From: Anaerolineae bacterium
GTDB taxonomy: Bacteria > Chloroflexota > Anaerolineae > Anaerolineales > UBA11579
Assembly: GCA_004297445.1 (NCBI GenBank)
Contig: SCUK01000045.1
Coordinates: 1-64,000 of the forward strand
Length of the DNA: 64,000 nt
Direction: 5' to 3'
Shown here piece by piece: positions 27,472-36,411 of this stretch. The position numbers were made by a program, and so were the translations under genes. Under the pieces are notes generated by a model. That model worked only from the letters and a program-made list of their open reading frames with translations, was not told the DNA's origin and did no database searches. The first letter of the stretch is position 1, and each line of letters starts with the position of its first letter.

Positions 27472-28740
27472 CTACTGTTTGACCATCCCATCCCCCAACA
27501 ATTTTAGTGCAGCGATCCTTTTCCGCAGCAGCGGCTCGCTGATTGCCTTTGCATTCATCTTGCTCGCACCCAGAAAGCCGGCAAAGCGGGAAAAGCCGCA
27601 CGCCAACGCCTCCGCAAAAGATTCGTCCTTGCCCAGCGCTTTGTCCTCCAGCCACAGACCCAGGATCACGAACGTGTTCGTTTTCCGGTCAAACCGGCTG
27701 TCAAAGCGAGCCACCAGTCGGTCGCCCCACAGCACCGGCAGTACATAATAGCCGTACTTGCGCTTGTCCGCCGGCTTATACACCTCCCATACGTAGTCAA
27801 AACCAAACAGGACTTTGGCGCGCCCGCGGGCGCTCACCTGATCCAGTGGCGAAAGGAAGGAGACCTCTTCGGTTGTGCTGGTTTCCAGGGGCTTCCAGGC
27901 CTTTGGCACGCGCCCGGCGGCCAGTTCCTGCAAGGCTCTGGCGTCGCTGCCCAGCGCGCAGTGCACGTGCTTCCAGCCTTCCACCTGTACTTCCACCAGG
28001 TCGTCGTCCGCCAGCAAGGTCTCTACGAGCTTCTTAGTCTTCTCGAAGGGAATGCCGCGGAAGTAGGCATCGGCTTTGGTGATCAGCCGGGCGATGCCCG
28101 AGAAGGCGACCTCTTTCAGGATCAGGAAGCGGTCGGTTTCAGCGTCGCCGGCTTCGCTCATCAGGTGCGCGGGCGCCACTGCCTCGCTCAGCGCATAGAC
28201 GCGCTCGAAGTTCTCGCGGTGGTGGGTCATGACTTCGCCAGTGCGCCACAGGTAATACAGCGCCACGGCGCTGTCCTTGCGACCTCGGTAGCTCTGGGTA
28301 CGTGTCCGGGCGGCCATCTCAAAGTCCCGGTTGCTCACCGTGCCGCGCTCGCGCAGTACGGCGCGCATCTCTTTGATGGCGGCGGCGTGTTCGCGGCCGA
28401 TCTTTGCCACGCCGGTGTGCCCCTGTTTCTCGCGGCGCATCACCACCCGCCAGTAGGGCAGTTCGTCCATTGGCCGCACGGCCAGCCAGCCGCCCCAATC
28501 AAAAAATTCGCGCTTCTGGTAGGCGCCCTCTTCCCACATGGCGGGCTTGTAGTTCAGCACCCGGCTGTGCAACTTGATGTCCTGGCTGCGGGCGATAATC
28601 TGCAGCGGGTCCAGTTGCAGGTATTCCACGGCGCGCATTGCTTGCGCAGTCCCCTTCGCACCACGCCAGCGGCGCCCGGGCCACAGGCCCTGCTTGCCCA
28701 GGATGAAACGCCGTGCGGTTTGGATATCGATGGTCAACAT
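27472..28740 (-). CDS. YcaQ/AlkX-like winged-helix DNA glycosylase
   Basis: This 422-residue protein matches the HTH_42 family. EYLQLDPLQIIARSQDIKL places the catalytic Q-x-D motif at Gln42-Asp44, as in E. coli YcaQ, which unhooks DNA interstrand crosslinks and removes bulky alkylated bases. KKLVETLLADDDLVEVQVEG and the segment around FDYVWEVYKPADKRKYGYYV are other conserved parts, the last near the DNA-binding core. It would act in repair of alkylation damage. It converges on the J-domain gene and has a leaderless-type promoter. Confidence 0.85.
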   Translation of the reverse strand: MLTIDIQTARRFILGKQGLWPGRRWRGAKGTAQAMRAVEYLQLDPLQIIARSQDIKLHSRVLNYKPAMWEEGAYQKREFFDWGGWLAVRPMDELPYWRVVMRREKQGHTGVAKIGREHAAAIKEMRAVLRERGTVSNRDFEMAARTRTQSYRGRKDSAVALYYLWRTGEVMTHHRENFERVYALSEAVAPAHLMSEAGDAETDRFLILKEVAFSGIARLITKADAYFRGIPFEKTKKLVETLLADDDLVEVQVEGWKHVHCALGSDARALQELAAGRVPKAWKPLETSTTEEVSFLSPLDQVSARGRAKVLFGFDYVWEVYKPADKRKYGYYVLPVLWGDRLVARFDSRFDRKTNTFVILGLWLEDKALGKDESFAEALACGFSRFAGFLGASKMNAKAISEPLLRKRIAALKLLGDGMVKQ

Positions 28741-28746
28741 TGTGCT

Positions 28747-28752
28747 ATTTTA
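28747..28752 (-). promoter_or_regulatory. Leaderless-type -10 box of the glycosylase gene
   Basis: TAAAAT on the minus strand is exactly 6 nt before the ATG (28740), with no ribosome site. Transcription would start at the A of the start codon. Confidence 0.45.
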
Positions 28753-28778
28753 CATTGGGCTGGCAGATTTTTCACGTG

Positions 28779-29332
28779 CTACAACGGCCGAGTGCCGCCT
28801 GATGTCCCTTTGTTTTTCCGGAATATCCGCAACAAGCAGTTACGCGCGAACTGGCTCACAATTGCCAGTCCGGCCAACCCCACGCCCAGCCCCACCCCCA
28901 CACCGAGCAGTAAATTCAAAATGGTGGATGGCGGCAGACCTGTCGCCATGCCTGCCGACGCGCCCCACACCGCCAGACCCACCAGTGCGCCGGGCAAGTA
29001 GGCCTGGCGCAGTCGAGCCACCGGAGTTTGTTCAAGGGCGCGCAACAGCATCGGCGGATAGATGAGGATTCCCTGTGCCAGCAGCACCAACGACCAGCCG
29101 GCCGCCGCACCCAGGATACCCCAGCCCTGCTGCATGCCCCAGATGGCCAGGCCCAACCCGGCCAGGCTGGCGGCCAGAAACCCGCCGCTGACCGCCCAGT
29201 GTTTGCGACCAGCAGGGGCAGGATGAGAAGACTGAACAGGAGGTCAATCAGGTTGGTGAGCAGGCTGGCCGTTGAACCCGCCAGGAGCACGCCGCTGGCT
29301 TTCGGGCGTTTTTCAGCCACGGGGGTAGTCAT
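28779..29332 (-). pseudogene. Remnant of a Wzx/MATE-type polysaccharide flippase
   Basis: The 5' end encodes MTTPVAEKRPKASGVLLAGS and one transmembrane helix (to LLILPLLVA), then the frame changes near 29205-29215. The rest is readable in another frame as KHWAVSGGFLAASLAGLGLA and on through the stop at 28779, resembling the last helices of a polysaccharide flippase. A full flippase has about 450-500 residues; only about 185 remain, so an internal deletion with a frameshift is likely. It overlaps the upstream dehydrogenase by 4 bp, showing it was once the last gene of that operon. Confidence 0.7.
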
Positions 29333-30279
29333 ACGGACAGGAACGCCTTAAGTTTTTCCGCCATGAAGACTTCGGTCATCGCCATTGATTCAAACGTCGC
29401 GCCGCCGATGTGGGGGGTAATGAGCAGGTTGTCGTAAGTGCGTGCGTAATCCACCAGCGGGTGCGGCGCGCCGGCCTGCAGGGCGGCTTCGTTTTCCAGA
29501 ACATCCAGCGCCGCGCCGGCCAGATGGCCGGAGCCCAGGGCGGCCAGCAGTGCGCTTTCATCCACCACCGCGCCGCGGCTGGTGTTGATGAGCCACGCGC
29601 CGGATGGCAGCGCCGCCAACTGCTCCGCGCCGATAAGGCCGGCCGTGGCAGGTTCCAGCGGCACATGAATGGAAATGATTTGCGACCAGGCCAGCAGGGC
29701 AGGCAGGGTGTCAAAATACGTCACGCCGGAAACGCGGCTGGCGGGATGGGGGTCATAGCCGCCCACCTGCATGCCAAACGCCAGCCCGTAGCCCGCCACG
29801 CGGCTGCCGATGCGCCCCACCCCCACCAGCCCGAGGCGCTTTCCGGCCAGGTCATGGCCGCGGAAGGGGTCACGCGCCCACTGCCCTGCCTGCACGCTGG
29901 CGACGGCGGCGTGCAGGCGGCGTACCAGCGCCAGCAGCAACGCCCAGGTGTGTTCGGCGGTGGCGGGCACGCTGCGCAGAAACTCGGTTTCGCCCTTGAG
30001 GCTGAGGACGGCGATGCCCTTTTCAGCGGCGGCAACAAGGTCTATATGGTCGAGGCCGGTGGTGGCGGTGACGAGCGCTTTGAGGCGCGTAGCGCGGGAA
30101 AACAATTCATGGTCCAGGTGGTGGCCGAAGCGAGTGATGAGCACATCGTAACCCGGCAGGGCAGCCAACAGGTCGGCACGGGAGAGCGAGCCGTCGATCA
30201 CTTCGCCGCAGGATTCAAGGATGCGGCGCGCCTGCGGGCTGTAGCCGTCCGGTTCCAGGTTGAGGATGCGGAGAGTCAT
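29329..30279 (-). CDS. D-2-hydroxyacid dehydrogenase (SerA-like)
   Basis: This 316-residue protein matches the D-isomer-specific 2-hydroxyacid dehydrogenases. The NAD loop GLVGVGRIGSR is near 150-160, INTSRGAVVDE carries the substrate Arg, the catalytic Glu is near ALDVLENE, and the His is in TPHIGGAT. It overlaps the cytidylyltransferase start (ATGA), so the two are coupled. It would interconvert a 2-hydroxyacid and a 2-keto acid; in a glycan cluster the substrate may be a sugar-acid precursor rather than 3-phosphoglycerate. A paralogue is at 36393-37361. Confidence 0.85.
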   Translation of the reverse strand: MTLRILNLEPDGYSPQARRILESCGEVIDGSLSRADLLAALPGYDVLITRFGHHLDHELFSRATRLKALVTATTGLDHIDLVAAAEKGIAVLSLKGETEFLRSVPATAEHTWALLLALVRRLHAAVASVQAGQWARDPFRGHDLAGKRLGLVGVGRIGSRVAGYGLAFGMQVGGYDPHPASRVSGVTYFDTLPALLAWSQIISIHVPLEPATAGLIGAEQLAALPSGAWLINTSRGAVVDESALLAALGSGHLAGAALDVLENEAALQAGAPHPLVDYARTYDNLLITPHIGGATFESMAMTEVFMAEKLKAFLSV

Positions 30280-30980
30280 GCCTGTGCCGCGCGGCCGAGC
30301 AGGAACTCGGCCAGCGCCAAAGTGAGGTCATTGTCGATGTTGATGCCGCGCTCGGGTGGCATGAAATAGGGCAGCATCTTACGGCCGTAGAAGTTGTTAG
30401 TACTGATGAGCGCATCCCGGCGGATGGCATAAATGGCGCCGTTGCGCATCACCGGTTCGGGCAGGTCCTGGCGGCGGGTGCCCGGCACCACCAGTTTTAG
30501 CGGCACGAATTCGCCGCGCACGCTGGCATAGGCGTAGTAGGGATTGTCTGCCAGCGGCGGGCTGAAGGAGACGACTGAGTCAACCTTGTTTTCAAGCAAC
30601 AGGGTCAGGGCGGCATCGATGTCTTCGGCGGTGCGCAGCGGGGCAGTCGGTTGCAGCAGGACGACGATGTCCGGCAGAATCTTCTCGGCGGTTTCCAGCC
30701 AGCCGAGGGCATGCAGCACCACGGAGAGGGTGGAGGCCGTATCCGTGGCCAGATGCTCCGGGCGGCGGAAGGGTACCTCGCCGCCGTGTTCGCGCGCTAC
30801 GGCGGTGATGCGTAAATCATCCGTCGAGACAATGGCGCGGGTGAGCAGGCGGCTGGTCTGCGCCGCGCGTAGCGTGTGGGCGATGAGCGGCAAGCCGCCC
30901 AGCAGGCGGGTGTTTTTCTGAATCAGGCCTTTGGAATCGCCGCGGGCCGGGATGACGGCGAAAATGTAGGGTTGGGTCAT
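30276..30980 (-). CDS. CMP-sugar-acid synthetase-like cytidylyltransferase (copy 1)
   Basis: This 234-residue protein belongs to the acylneuraminate cytidylyltransferase family, which activates 2-keto sugar acids with CTP. PARGDSKGLIQKN near residue 11 is the nucleotide-binding loop, LLQPTAPLRTAEDIDAAL is the core motif and RRDALI follows the base pocket. Relatives make CMP-sialic, CMP-legionaminic, CMP-pseudaminic acid or CMP-Kdo; the exact sugar cannot be told. It is coupled to the dehydrogenase downstream and sits beside a methyltransferase. Confidence 0.82.
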   Translation of the reverse strand: MTQPYIFAVIPARGDSKGLIQKNTRLLGGLPLIAHTLRAAQTSRLLTRAIVSTDDLRITAVAREHGGEVPFRRPEHLATDTASTLSVVLHALGWLETAEKILPDIVVLLQPTAPLRTAEDIDAALTLLLENKVDSVVSFSPPLADNPYYAYASVRGEFVPLKLVVPGTRRQDLPEPVMRNGAIYAIRRDALISTNNFYGRKMLPYFMPPERGINIDNDLTLALAEFLLGRAAQA

Positions 30981-30990
30981 GAGATCTTGT

Positions 30991-31016
30991 TTGGGGCGCT
31001 TGGTGCCCCAAGTATA
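30991..31016 (-). promoter_or_regulatory. Hairpin and -10 box before the cytidylyltransferase
   Basis: TTGGGGC (30991-30997) and GCCCCAA (31005-31011) form a 7-bp stem beside a minus-strand TATACT (31011-31016). It may be an internal promoter with an operator-like repeat. Confidence 0.35.
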
Positions 31017-31029
31017 CAGGCAAGCGGGA

Positions 31030-31917
31030 TTATTTCTTTGCCCAGACCAGGAAGGCCAGGCCCCAGTCTTCGGGGCAGGTCCAGGGGTCGCCGCCGGGGC
31101 GCAGGGGGTTGAGCTGCAGCAGCGCGCGCCACAGGCCCATCAACCGCTGCTCGCGGGCGGGCGCCATGGGGGTGAAGGGGAACGAAGGCGAGTGTGAGAC
31201 CATCGGCACGGGGAACATGCCAAATGCGCCGCGCGCCGCCACGCCCATCCCCTCCAGTATCTTCAGGTAGTCGCGGGCGCGATAGGCATTGCGATAGAAG
31301 GGCGCCTTGCGCGGCACGGCCTGCCGGGGGTCGCGGCGCGTGCGCCAGCGATGTTCCAGCGCCAGCAGACCGTTCACCGGCGCAGCCAGCGTTTGCACGG
31401 AGACGGTGCGTTCCGGCACCACGTAGCCAAGGAAAACGCCGCCCGGCCGCAGGACGCGCAGTTGTTCATGCAGCGGCGCGGCAATGTCGGCGAAGTGCTC
31501 GAACAACCCGATGCTGACGATGGCGTCGAAACTGCCGCTGGCATGCGGCAGGCGCAGGGCATCGGCGATTTCGGGATGGCCGGTCAATCCATCCTGGCGG
31601 AAGTTGGCGCGGGCGAGGTCCAGCGCCGGGCGGCTGGTGTCCAGCAGCACGGCGCCAAATCCGGCATTGGCAAAGAAGGCGGCCATGCTGCCGCGCCCGC
31701 TGCCCACTTCCAGCACGCGGCCGGATTGCACATCCCCCAGCACTTTGCGGAACACGCGAAAGTGATTCTGAAAGGCGAACTGCACCTGGTGGGCGGGTTC
31801 CTGGCGCGCGAAGTGGTAGCGGTTGCTGGCTGGCAGGGCGGCCCAGCTCTGGTCAAAGGCGGCCACCGAGCCGCCTTTGAATTTGTCGTCAGGAGGGTTG
31901 GAGGGCATATCCGTCAC
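31030..31917 (-). CDS. SAM-dependent class-I methyltransferase
   Basis: This 295-residue protein has the AdoMet loop VLEVGSGRGSMAAF (about 69-82) followed by VLLDTSRPAL and a class-I core up to HEQLRVLRPGGVFLGYVVPE. Its C-terminal third is helical and unassigned. In this cluster it probably methylates a sugar or its carrier, although a quinone or lipid substrate cannot be excluded. An upstream AGGTGACGG could serve as ribosome site. Confidence 0.8.
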   Translation of the reverse strand: MTDMPSNPPDDKFKGGSVAAFDQSWAALPASNRYHFARQEPAHQVQFAFQNHFRVFRKVLGDVQSGRVLEVGSGRGSMAAFFANAGFGAVLLDTSRPALDLARANFRQDGLTGHPEIADALRLPHASGSFDAIVSIGLFEHFADIAAPLHEQLRVLRPGGVFLGYVVPERTVSVQTLAAPVNGLLALEHRWRTRRDPRQAVPRKAPFYRNAYRARDYLKILEGMGVAARGAFGMFPVPMVSHSPSFPFTPMAPAREQRLMGLWRALLQLNPLRPGGDPWTCPEDWGLAFLVWAKK

Positions 31918-31994
31918 CTGTCAAAATCACAAACCAGCTCACGCCAAGAACGCAAAGCCGCAAAGGAAAATCTCGAGGCGCGACAATCGCGTTC

Positions 31995-32023
31995 ATAGGG
32001 GCACGGCGTCGCCGTCCTCCTAC
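31995..32023. repeat. Degenerate REP-like palindrome
   Basis: ATAGGGGCACGGCG and its partly matching partner GCCGTCCTCCTAC form an imperfect inverted repeat of the same GTAGGGGC/GCCCCTAC type as 617-647 and 32977-33004. About three mismatches suggest decay. Confidence 0.5.
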
Positions 32024-32055
32024 CGGGTCCGGCGATGGTTTTGAGTAAGATGCGT

Positions 32056-32961
32056 TCACCTTCTAGTAGCTTTTCTCATCCCACCCAACCCGGCCGCGCT
32101 CGCCAGAGCGTACACCATCCGCCGCCAGTGTTTGAGGGCGTAGGCCGGGTCGTTGGCGAAGGCGCGGGCGTAGGCCCTCAGCGCCGGGCCGGGCGCGCCG
32201 CCATCCAGCAGGTAGCGGGCGTTGAGGCGGTGCGCGCCGCCCCACACTTTGCGGGGGTGGCGTTCAATCATAGTCGCCAGCGCGGGCTGCGTCTGCGCCC
32301 AGTCCAGGATACGATACACCTCTCCGCCAAAGCGGGCGGCCTGCGCCGTGTTCTTGGCGGCCGGGTGGTGGCGGGCGGCCGCCAGAGTTTGCGGAATGTA
32401 GCGCAGGCCGCCGTGCTGCGCCAGCCGGAGCCACAGGTGATGGTCAAGCAGGAAATTGTAGGCAGGGTCGAGGACGCCTGCCTGTAGCAGGGCGCGGCGG
32501 CGGAAAAATACCGTGGGCTGACCGATGATGCGGAACGCGAGCAGGTCCAGCAGGGTGTAGGGGGCGTAGCGAATGGTATTGAACACGCGGCCTGCGGCGT
32601 CAATCGAGTCGAGGTTGGCGTAGACGAACGCCAGCGAAGAGTCGGCATCCAGCGCGGCCAGGGCGGCCCGCACCGCGCCGGGGCGATAGATGTCATCGGA
32701 GTTCAACCAGGCAATCACATCCCCGGTGGCGCGTGCCAGCCCCTTGTTGATGGCTTCGGCCTGACCGGAGTCCGGTTCGCTTGTCCAGTAGGCCAGACGG
32801 CCGGCGTGGCGGCGGATGATGTCCACGCTGCCATCGGTGGAGCCGCCGTCAATGACGATGTATTCCAGACCGGGGATCTCCTGTGCCAAGACGGATTCGA
32901 GCGTGTCATTCAGGTACGCCGCCTGGTTGAATGAAGGGGTGATGATGGAGACGGAGGTCAT
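32056..32961 (-). CDS. Family-2 glycosyltransferase
   Basis: This 301-residue protein starts MTSVSIITPSFNQAAYLNDT and has the GT-A fold: IVIDGGSTDGSVDII near residue 45 and the DXD-like NSDDIYRPGAV near residue 95. It would add one sugar from a nucleotide donor at the cytoplasmic face. An ATG at 32991 lies inside a palindrome and would add ten residues; 32961 is preferred because MTSVSII is the usual family start. Neither has a good ribosome site. Confidence 0.85.
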   Translation of the reverse strand: MTSVSIITPSFNQAAYLNDTLESVLAQEIPGLEYIVIDGGSTDGSVDIIRRHAGRLAYWTSEPDSGQAEAINKGLARATGDVIAWLNSDDIYRPGAVRAALAALDADSSLAFVYANLDSIDAAGRVFNTIRYAPYTLLDLLAFRIIGQPTVFFRRRALLQAGVLDPAYNFLLDHHLWLRLAQHGGLRYIPQTLAAARHHPAAKNTAQAARFGGEVYRILDWAQTQPALATMIERHPRKVWGGAHRLNARYLLDGGAPGPALRAYARAFANDPAYALKHWRRMVYALASAAGLGGMRKATRR

Positions 32962-32976
32962 CAGGGGAGAATCCAG

Positions 32977-33004
32977 GTAGGGGCGACGCATGCGTCGCCC
33001 CTAC
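32977..33004. repeat. Perfect 28-bp palindrome, GTAGGGGC type
   Basis: GTAGGGGCGACGCA (32977-32990) is followed directly by its complement TGCGTCGCCCCTAC (32991-33004). It lies upstream of the glycosyltransferase-2 gene and shares its ends with 617-647. Confidence 0.8.
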
Positions 33005-33050
33005 TACAGCAATCAGGATTGAGCGAATACACAGGCGGTATCCTTCACAT

Positions 33051-34541
33051 CTAAGGATTTAGCGGCTGACGCAGGTCAAAGAGAATGAACGCGCCTTCCA
33101 CCTCATCGTAGATAGCGTAGTTGTTGTAAAGGTGGTCGCGCAGTTCGGGTTGGCGTTCCAGTTGATTGGTTGTGGTGACGAGAAACAGGTCCATACCCTC
33201 GGTGTACTGCGCCCACTGGATGTCGAAGGGGCGTTCGTCCACGCCGCGCGCTTCGGCCAGCGCCAGTTCGCCGGTCAGCGGCCACAGGTTAACGCGCTTC
33301 CAGCCATAGAACGAAATCGGATACCCGTATTGCTGGGTGAGCGCCACGACCTTTGTGCCTTCGGGGATGCGCGCCCCGACCGAAATCCAGTACTCCGGGT
33401 CGTTCCGGTAATCCACCGCCAGCAGTTGCGAGCGCGCCAGCCAGCCGGGCAGCGCCACGGCGGCCAACGCCACCACCGCGGCTAGCGTTTGCCACGGGCG
33501 CGGCTGGGCGGCCAGTTTTGCCAGCAGCGGTTCGGCCAGCGGCGCCAGCGAGAGGGCGATGAGCGGCACCAGTTGCAGATGGTAATAATCATGCGTGATG
33601 GTCTGATGCGGGACGAACATGCCGTACAGGCCATAGCCCACCCACAGGCCGAGCAGAAGGGCGCGGCCCGGTTGGCGCGCGAGAGTCATGCCGAACAGAC
33701 CCATGAAGACGAACGCCAGTCCGACCAGTTCACCGAGCCAGAGCGCCCAGCGGACGTAAAACTCCGGGGTGAACAGCATCCCGGCCAGACTGAGGAACCA
33801 TGCCTGGAAGTAACCACCGGCGAAGCCCGCCCGGCCCAGGAAGTAGATGGCGAGATTGGGCAGCAGCATCAGCGCGGCCATCGCCCAGACCTGGCGATTC
33901 CTGAATGCGGTGCGCAGCCCCAGCGCCTGCCAGACAACGGCCAGCATCATGCCGGCCACCATGTAGGCGGCAAAGAGTTTGGCCATCGCCGCCAGCGCGC
34001 CGAACAGCCCCGCAAGCAGGGCGTACTTCCAGGTCTTTTCCTCGCTCCAGCCCAGCGCGGCCCAGATAGCAAGGCACAGGAACATCACCATCAGCGGTTC
34101 AGGTTGGAAGGAGCGCGAGCCAATGACGGCAAACGGCAGGAACAGCATGTAGGCCAGCGCGACCAGCGCCGCGCCGGGCGATGCAAGACGGCGGGCAGCG
34201 GCGGCCAACGCGGCCGCGCCTACGCCCCAGAACAGGATGGCATAGACGCGGGCGAACCACAGTTCCTGCTGGCCGGTGATGCGCCAGGTGGCCGCCACCA
34301 GCGTTTCAAAAATGGAAGGTTCGTAATCCACGATGGCCTCGCGCAGGGCGATGGCCGTCTGGCGCTGGGCGTCGGTGGCTTCGGGCAGGTTGAGGTAATA
34401 GATGCCGCGGGTGATGATGGCGGCGCGCAGCTGGCGGGTGGCGCTGAAGTCAAACGGCGCGTCGGTCAGGTCAATGAAGCGCAGGCCGAGCCCGATGAGG
34501 AGCAGGACGGCGGCGAGGATGAGGAAACTTCGCGGTTTCAT
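33051..34541 (-). CDS. Membrane glycosyltransferase, GT39/ArnT-like
   Basis: This 496-residue protein, starting MKPRSFLILAAVLLLIGLGL, has about ten hydrophobic helices. The first periplasmic loop has LRFIDLTDAPFDFSATRQLR, with the acidic residue typical of catalytic loops in GT-C enzymes. It probably transfers a sugar from a polyprenyl-phosphate donor to a lipid or protein on the outer face. Its C-terminal domain (about 390-496) is soluble. An upstream TTG start is rejected: it is not needed, and a -10 box at 34550-34555 lies between. Confidence 0.8.
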   Translation of the reverse strand: MKPRSFLILAAVLLLIGLGLRFIDLTDAPFDFSATRQLRAAIITRGIYYLNLPEATDAQRQTAIALREAIVDYEPSIFETLVAATWRITGQQELWFARVYAILFWGVGAAALAAAARRLASPGAALVALAYMLFLPFAVIGSRSFQPEPLMVMFLCLAIWAALGWSEEKTWKYALLAGLFGALAAMAKLFAAYMVAGMMLAVVWQALGLRTAFRNRQVWAMAALMLLPNLAIYFLGRAGFAGGYFQAWFLSLAGMLFTPEFYVRWALWLGELVGLAFVFMGLFGMTLARQPGRALLLGLWVGYGLYGMFVPHQTITHDYYHLQLVPLIALSLAPLAEPLLAKLAAQPRPWQTLAAVVALAAVALPGWLARSQLLAVDYRNDPEYWISVGARIPEGTKVVALTQQYGYPISFYGWKRVNLWPLTGELALAEARGVDERPFDIQWAQYTEGMDLFLVTTTNQLERQPELRDHLYNNYAIYDEVEGAFILFDLRQPLNP

Positions 34542-34549
34542 GGGAGGAA

Positions 34550-34555
34550 AGTATA
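34550..34555 (-). promoter_or_regulatory. Near-leaderless -10 box of the GT39 gene
   Basis: TATACT on the minus strand is 8 nt before the ATG at 34541. No ribosome site is present (the upstream bases are CCTCCC), so a leaderless message is likely. Confidence 0.4.
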
Positions 34556-34625
34556 AAGGGAAACAGGTAAACGAGGAATCAGGCAATCAGCGGGTTGGAC
34601 CGCTCGACCTCAGGACTTCGTCACT

Positions 34626-35429
34626 TCAGAACAGGCCGTTGTAATCCACCTTGTTGAAGATAGTGAGTTTCCCGTCAATCGTTGCGTCCAGCACTTCGCG
34701 ACCGGCGCGCTCGTAGGCGCGGCGGGCCAAGCGGTAGCCGATCTCCGAGGTTTCCAGATCCGGCAACTGCCAGCGGAAGCCCTTGCCGAAATACGCGGCG
34801 TGGAAGTGATCGGGGTCATCGCCTTCGGAGGTGATGGTGGTGTTGGGCGCGCCCCGGGTGGCGAAGTTGTGGTCCACGCCGATAAGAATGACCTGCCGGA
34901 AGCCCATGTGGAAAGCCAGTTGCAGTGCGATGTAAGTGACCGTTGCCCCTTCCCACAGACGGCCGCGAGCATCGCGCGCAAATTTTGGGCCGGTGTAGGT
35001 CGTGTGCAGGAAGTGGGTGTCCGAGTCCAGAGGGACCCAGCGGCGGGCGCGCCAGGTGATGAACTTGGGAATCTTGAGCGCGGCGATTTCGGCGGCGGTC
35101 TGTTCAATCACCAGGTCGTTCACGGAGACGAAGAAGGATGTCTCAAAGCCCCACTTTTCAAACGCGAGATAGATGCGGTTCAGACCGAAGGTGTATTCAT
35201 CGCGCAATTTGCTGATGTCGGTGTGTTTCAGGCTGGGGCCGTTGCCGAGGATGAAACAGCGTTCGCCCTCATAGTGATTCTTCAACGCTTCCAGGCGCCG
35301 GATGCTGGCGCGCCGCCACGGGTGGAAGGTGGCACCCGGCCACTGGCGCGCATGCAGTAGCCCGAAGTAGGCGGCGCGCCCGGCATTCCAGACGAAATCA
35401 GGGGTGAGTGTTTTAAGGCGGGGGCGCAT
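34626..35429 (-). CDS. DUF115 (MptE-like) glycan-associated protein
   Basis: This 267-residue protein has CFILGNGPSLKHTD near residue 58, the signature of DUF115. The archaeal MptE relative makes a pterin diphosphate, but bacterial DUF115 proteins are mostly found with nonulosonic-acid glycan genes such as flagellin-modifying Maf proteins, and their chemistry is unsettled. The second conserved segment is VILIGVDHNFATRGAPN. Here it sits in the middle of a glycan cluster with two cytidylyltransferases, which fits that association. Confidence 0.78.
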   Translation of the reverse strand: MRPRLKTLTPDFVWNAGRAAYFGLLHARQWPGATFHPWRRASIRRLEALKNHYEGERCFILGNGPSLKHTDISKLRDEYTFGLNRIYLAFEKWGFETSFFVSVNDLVIEQTAAEIAALKIPKFITWRARRWVPLDSDTHFLHTTYTGPKFARDARGRLWEGATVTYIALQLAFHMGFRQVILIGVDHNFATRGAPNTTITSEGDDPDHFHAAYFGKGFRWQLPDLETSEIGYRLARRAYERAGREVLDATIDGKLTIFNKVDYNGLF

Positions 35430-35554
35430 GGTTCACGGTCGTGCGGAAGTGCCGGGGTGCTGAAGTGCGGAAGTCTGGCGGTCTTGAGGTCTGGTTGCCT
35501 TGTGGTCAATATCGCTGTTTGCTGGCTTTCCAGCTACCTATTGCAGGTTTTCAC

Positions 35555-36316
35555 TTATTCCGTACTGAGTCTTGTCGTCGCGCCGCCATCCACGATGAGC
35601 GGCTGACCGGTCATGAAGGAGGATTGCTCGTTGTCTGCGAGGAAGTAGATGCCGCGGGCGATTTCGTCCGGCGTGCCGATGCGGCCGATGACGGTGCGGG
35701 CGGCCAGCGCTTCCAGGCGTGCATTCACGCTGGCTTCTTCAAACACGTCGCGCTTGACGCCGCCGCGCAGCATCTTGGTATCCACCGCGCCGGGCAAGAT
35801 AGCGTTGGCGCGCACGCCGTCCGGCGCGAATTCGATAGCCATGGCGCGTGTGAGCGCTAGAAGCGCGCCTTTGCTGGCGGCGTAGGCTGCCACCTGCACG
35901 CTGGTGGCGACGGCATGCACGGAGGATACGTTAACTACCGCGCCCTGCGCGGCCTTGAGCAACGGATAGGCCTGCTGGGTGCACAGAAACGGGGCGCGCA
36001 GATTGACGTCCATCAGGGCTTCCCATTCTTCGGGGCGGGTATCCAGCAGGCGTTTGCCCAGGCCCACGGCGGCGTTGTTGACCAGCGCGTTGAGCGTGCG
36101 GGTTTCTTTTTTTACCTGATTGAAGATGGCGCGGATATCCCTGGGTTTGCTGATGTCCTTCTTGATGAAGACGCCGCCAGCGGGGAAGCCCTTGCCAAAC
36201 TGGACGCGGTCCACGCCGAACACGCGCCAGCCCTGCGCGGCAAAATGCTGCACGGTTGCCCGGCCAATGCCGCCGGCTGCGCCGGTAATCAGTACGGTTC
36301 GTTGTTCAGCGGTCAT
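35555..36316 (-). CDS. Short-chain dehydrogenase/reductase
   Basis: This 253-residue protein is a classical SDR: TGAAGGIGRATV (11-22) binds NAD(P), NNAAVG follows, and the active-site triad is Ser (VNVSSVHAV), Tyr and Lys (YAASKGAL). It probably oxidises or reduces a sugar intermediate of the surrounding glycan cluster. A conserved C-terminal GQPLIVDGGAT is typical. It lies between the DUF115 and dehydrogenase genes; the substrate is unknown. Confidence 0.9.
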   Translation of the reverse strand: MTAEQRTVLITGAAGGIGRATVQHFAAQGWRVFGVDRVQFGKGFPAGGVFIKKDISKPRDIRAIFNQVKKETRTLNALVNNAAVGLGKRLLDTRPEEWEALMDVNLRAPFLCTQQAYPLLKAAQGAVVNVSSVHAVATSVQVAAYAASKGALLALTRAMAIEFAPDGVRANAILPGAVDTKMLRGGVKRDVFEEASVNARLEALAARTVIGRIGTPDEIARGIYFLADNEQSSFMTGQPLIVDGGATTRLSTE

Positions 36317-36327
36317 GGTCGCTTTCC

Positions 36328-36411
36328 GAAGTGGTCAACGAGGGATGCGTCAATGAGTTCCGAGGAGAGTACCCTCGTGACGCGACGCCTGGTTACTCGT
36401 TGACCCACTTC
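36328..36411. repeat. Inverted repeat flanking the SDR/dehydrogenase gap
   Basis: GAAGTGGTCAACGAG (36328-36342) and CTCGTTGACCCACTTC (36396-36411) are 15-of-16 matched arms enclosing 53 bp. The right arm is the last codons of the dehydrogenase gene. It may reflect a duplicated end or a transcription pause site. Confidence 0.4.
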
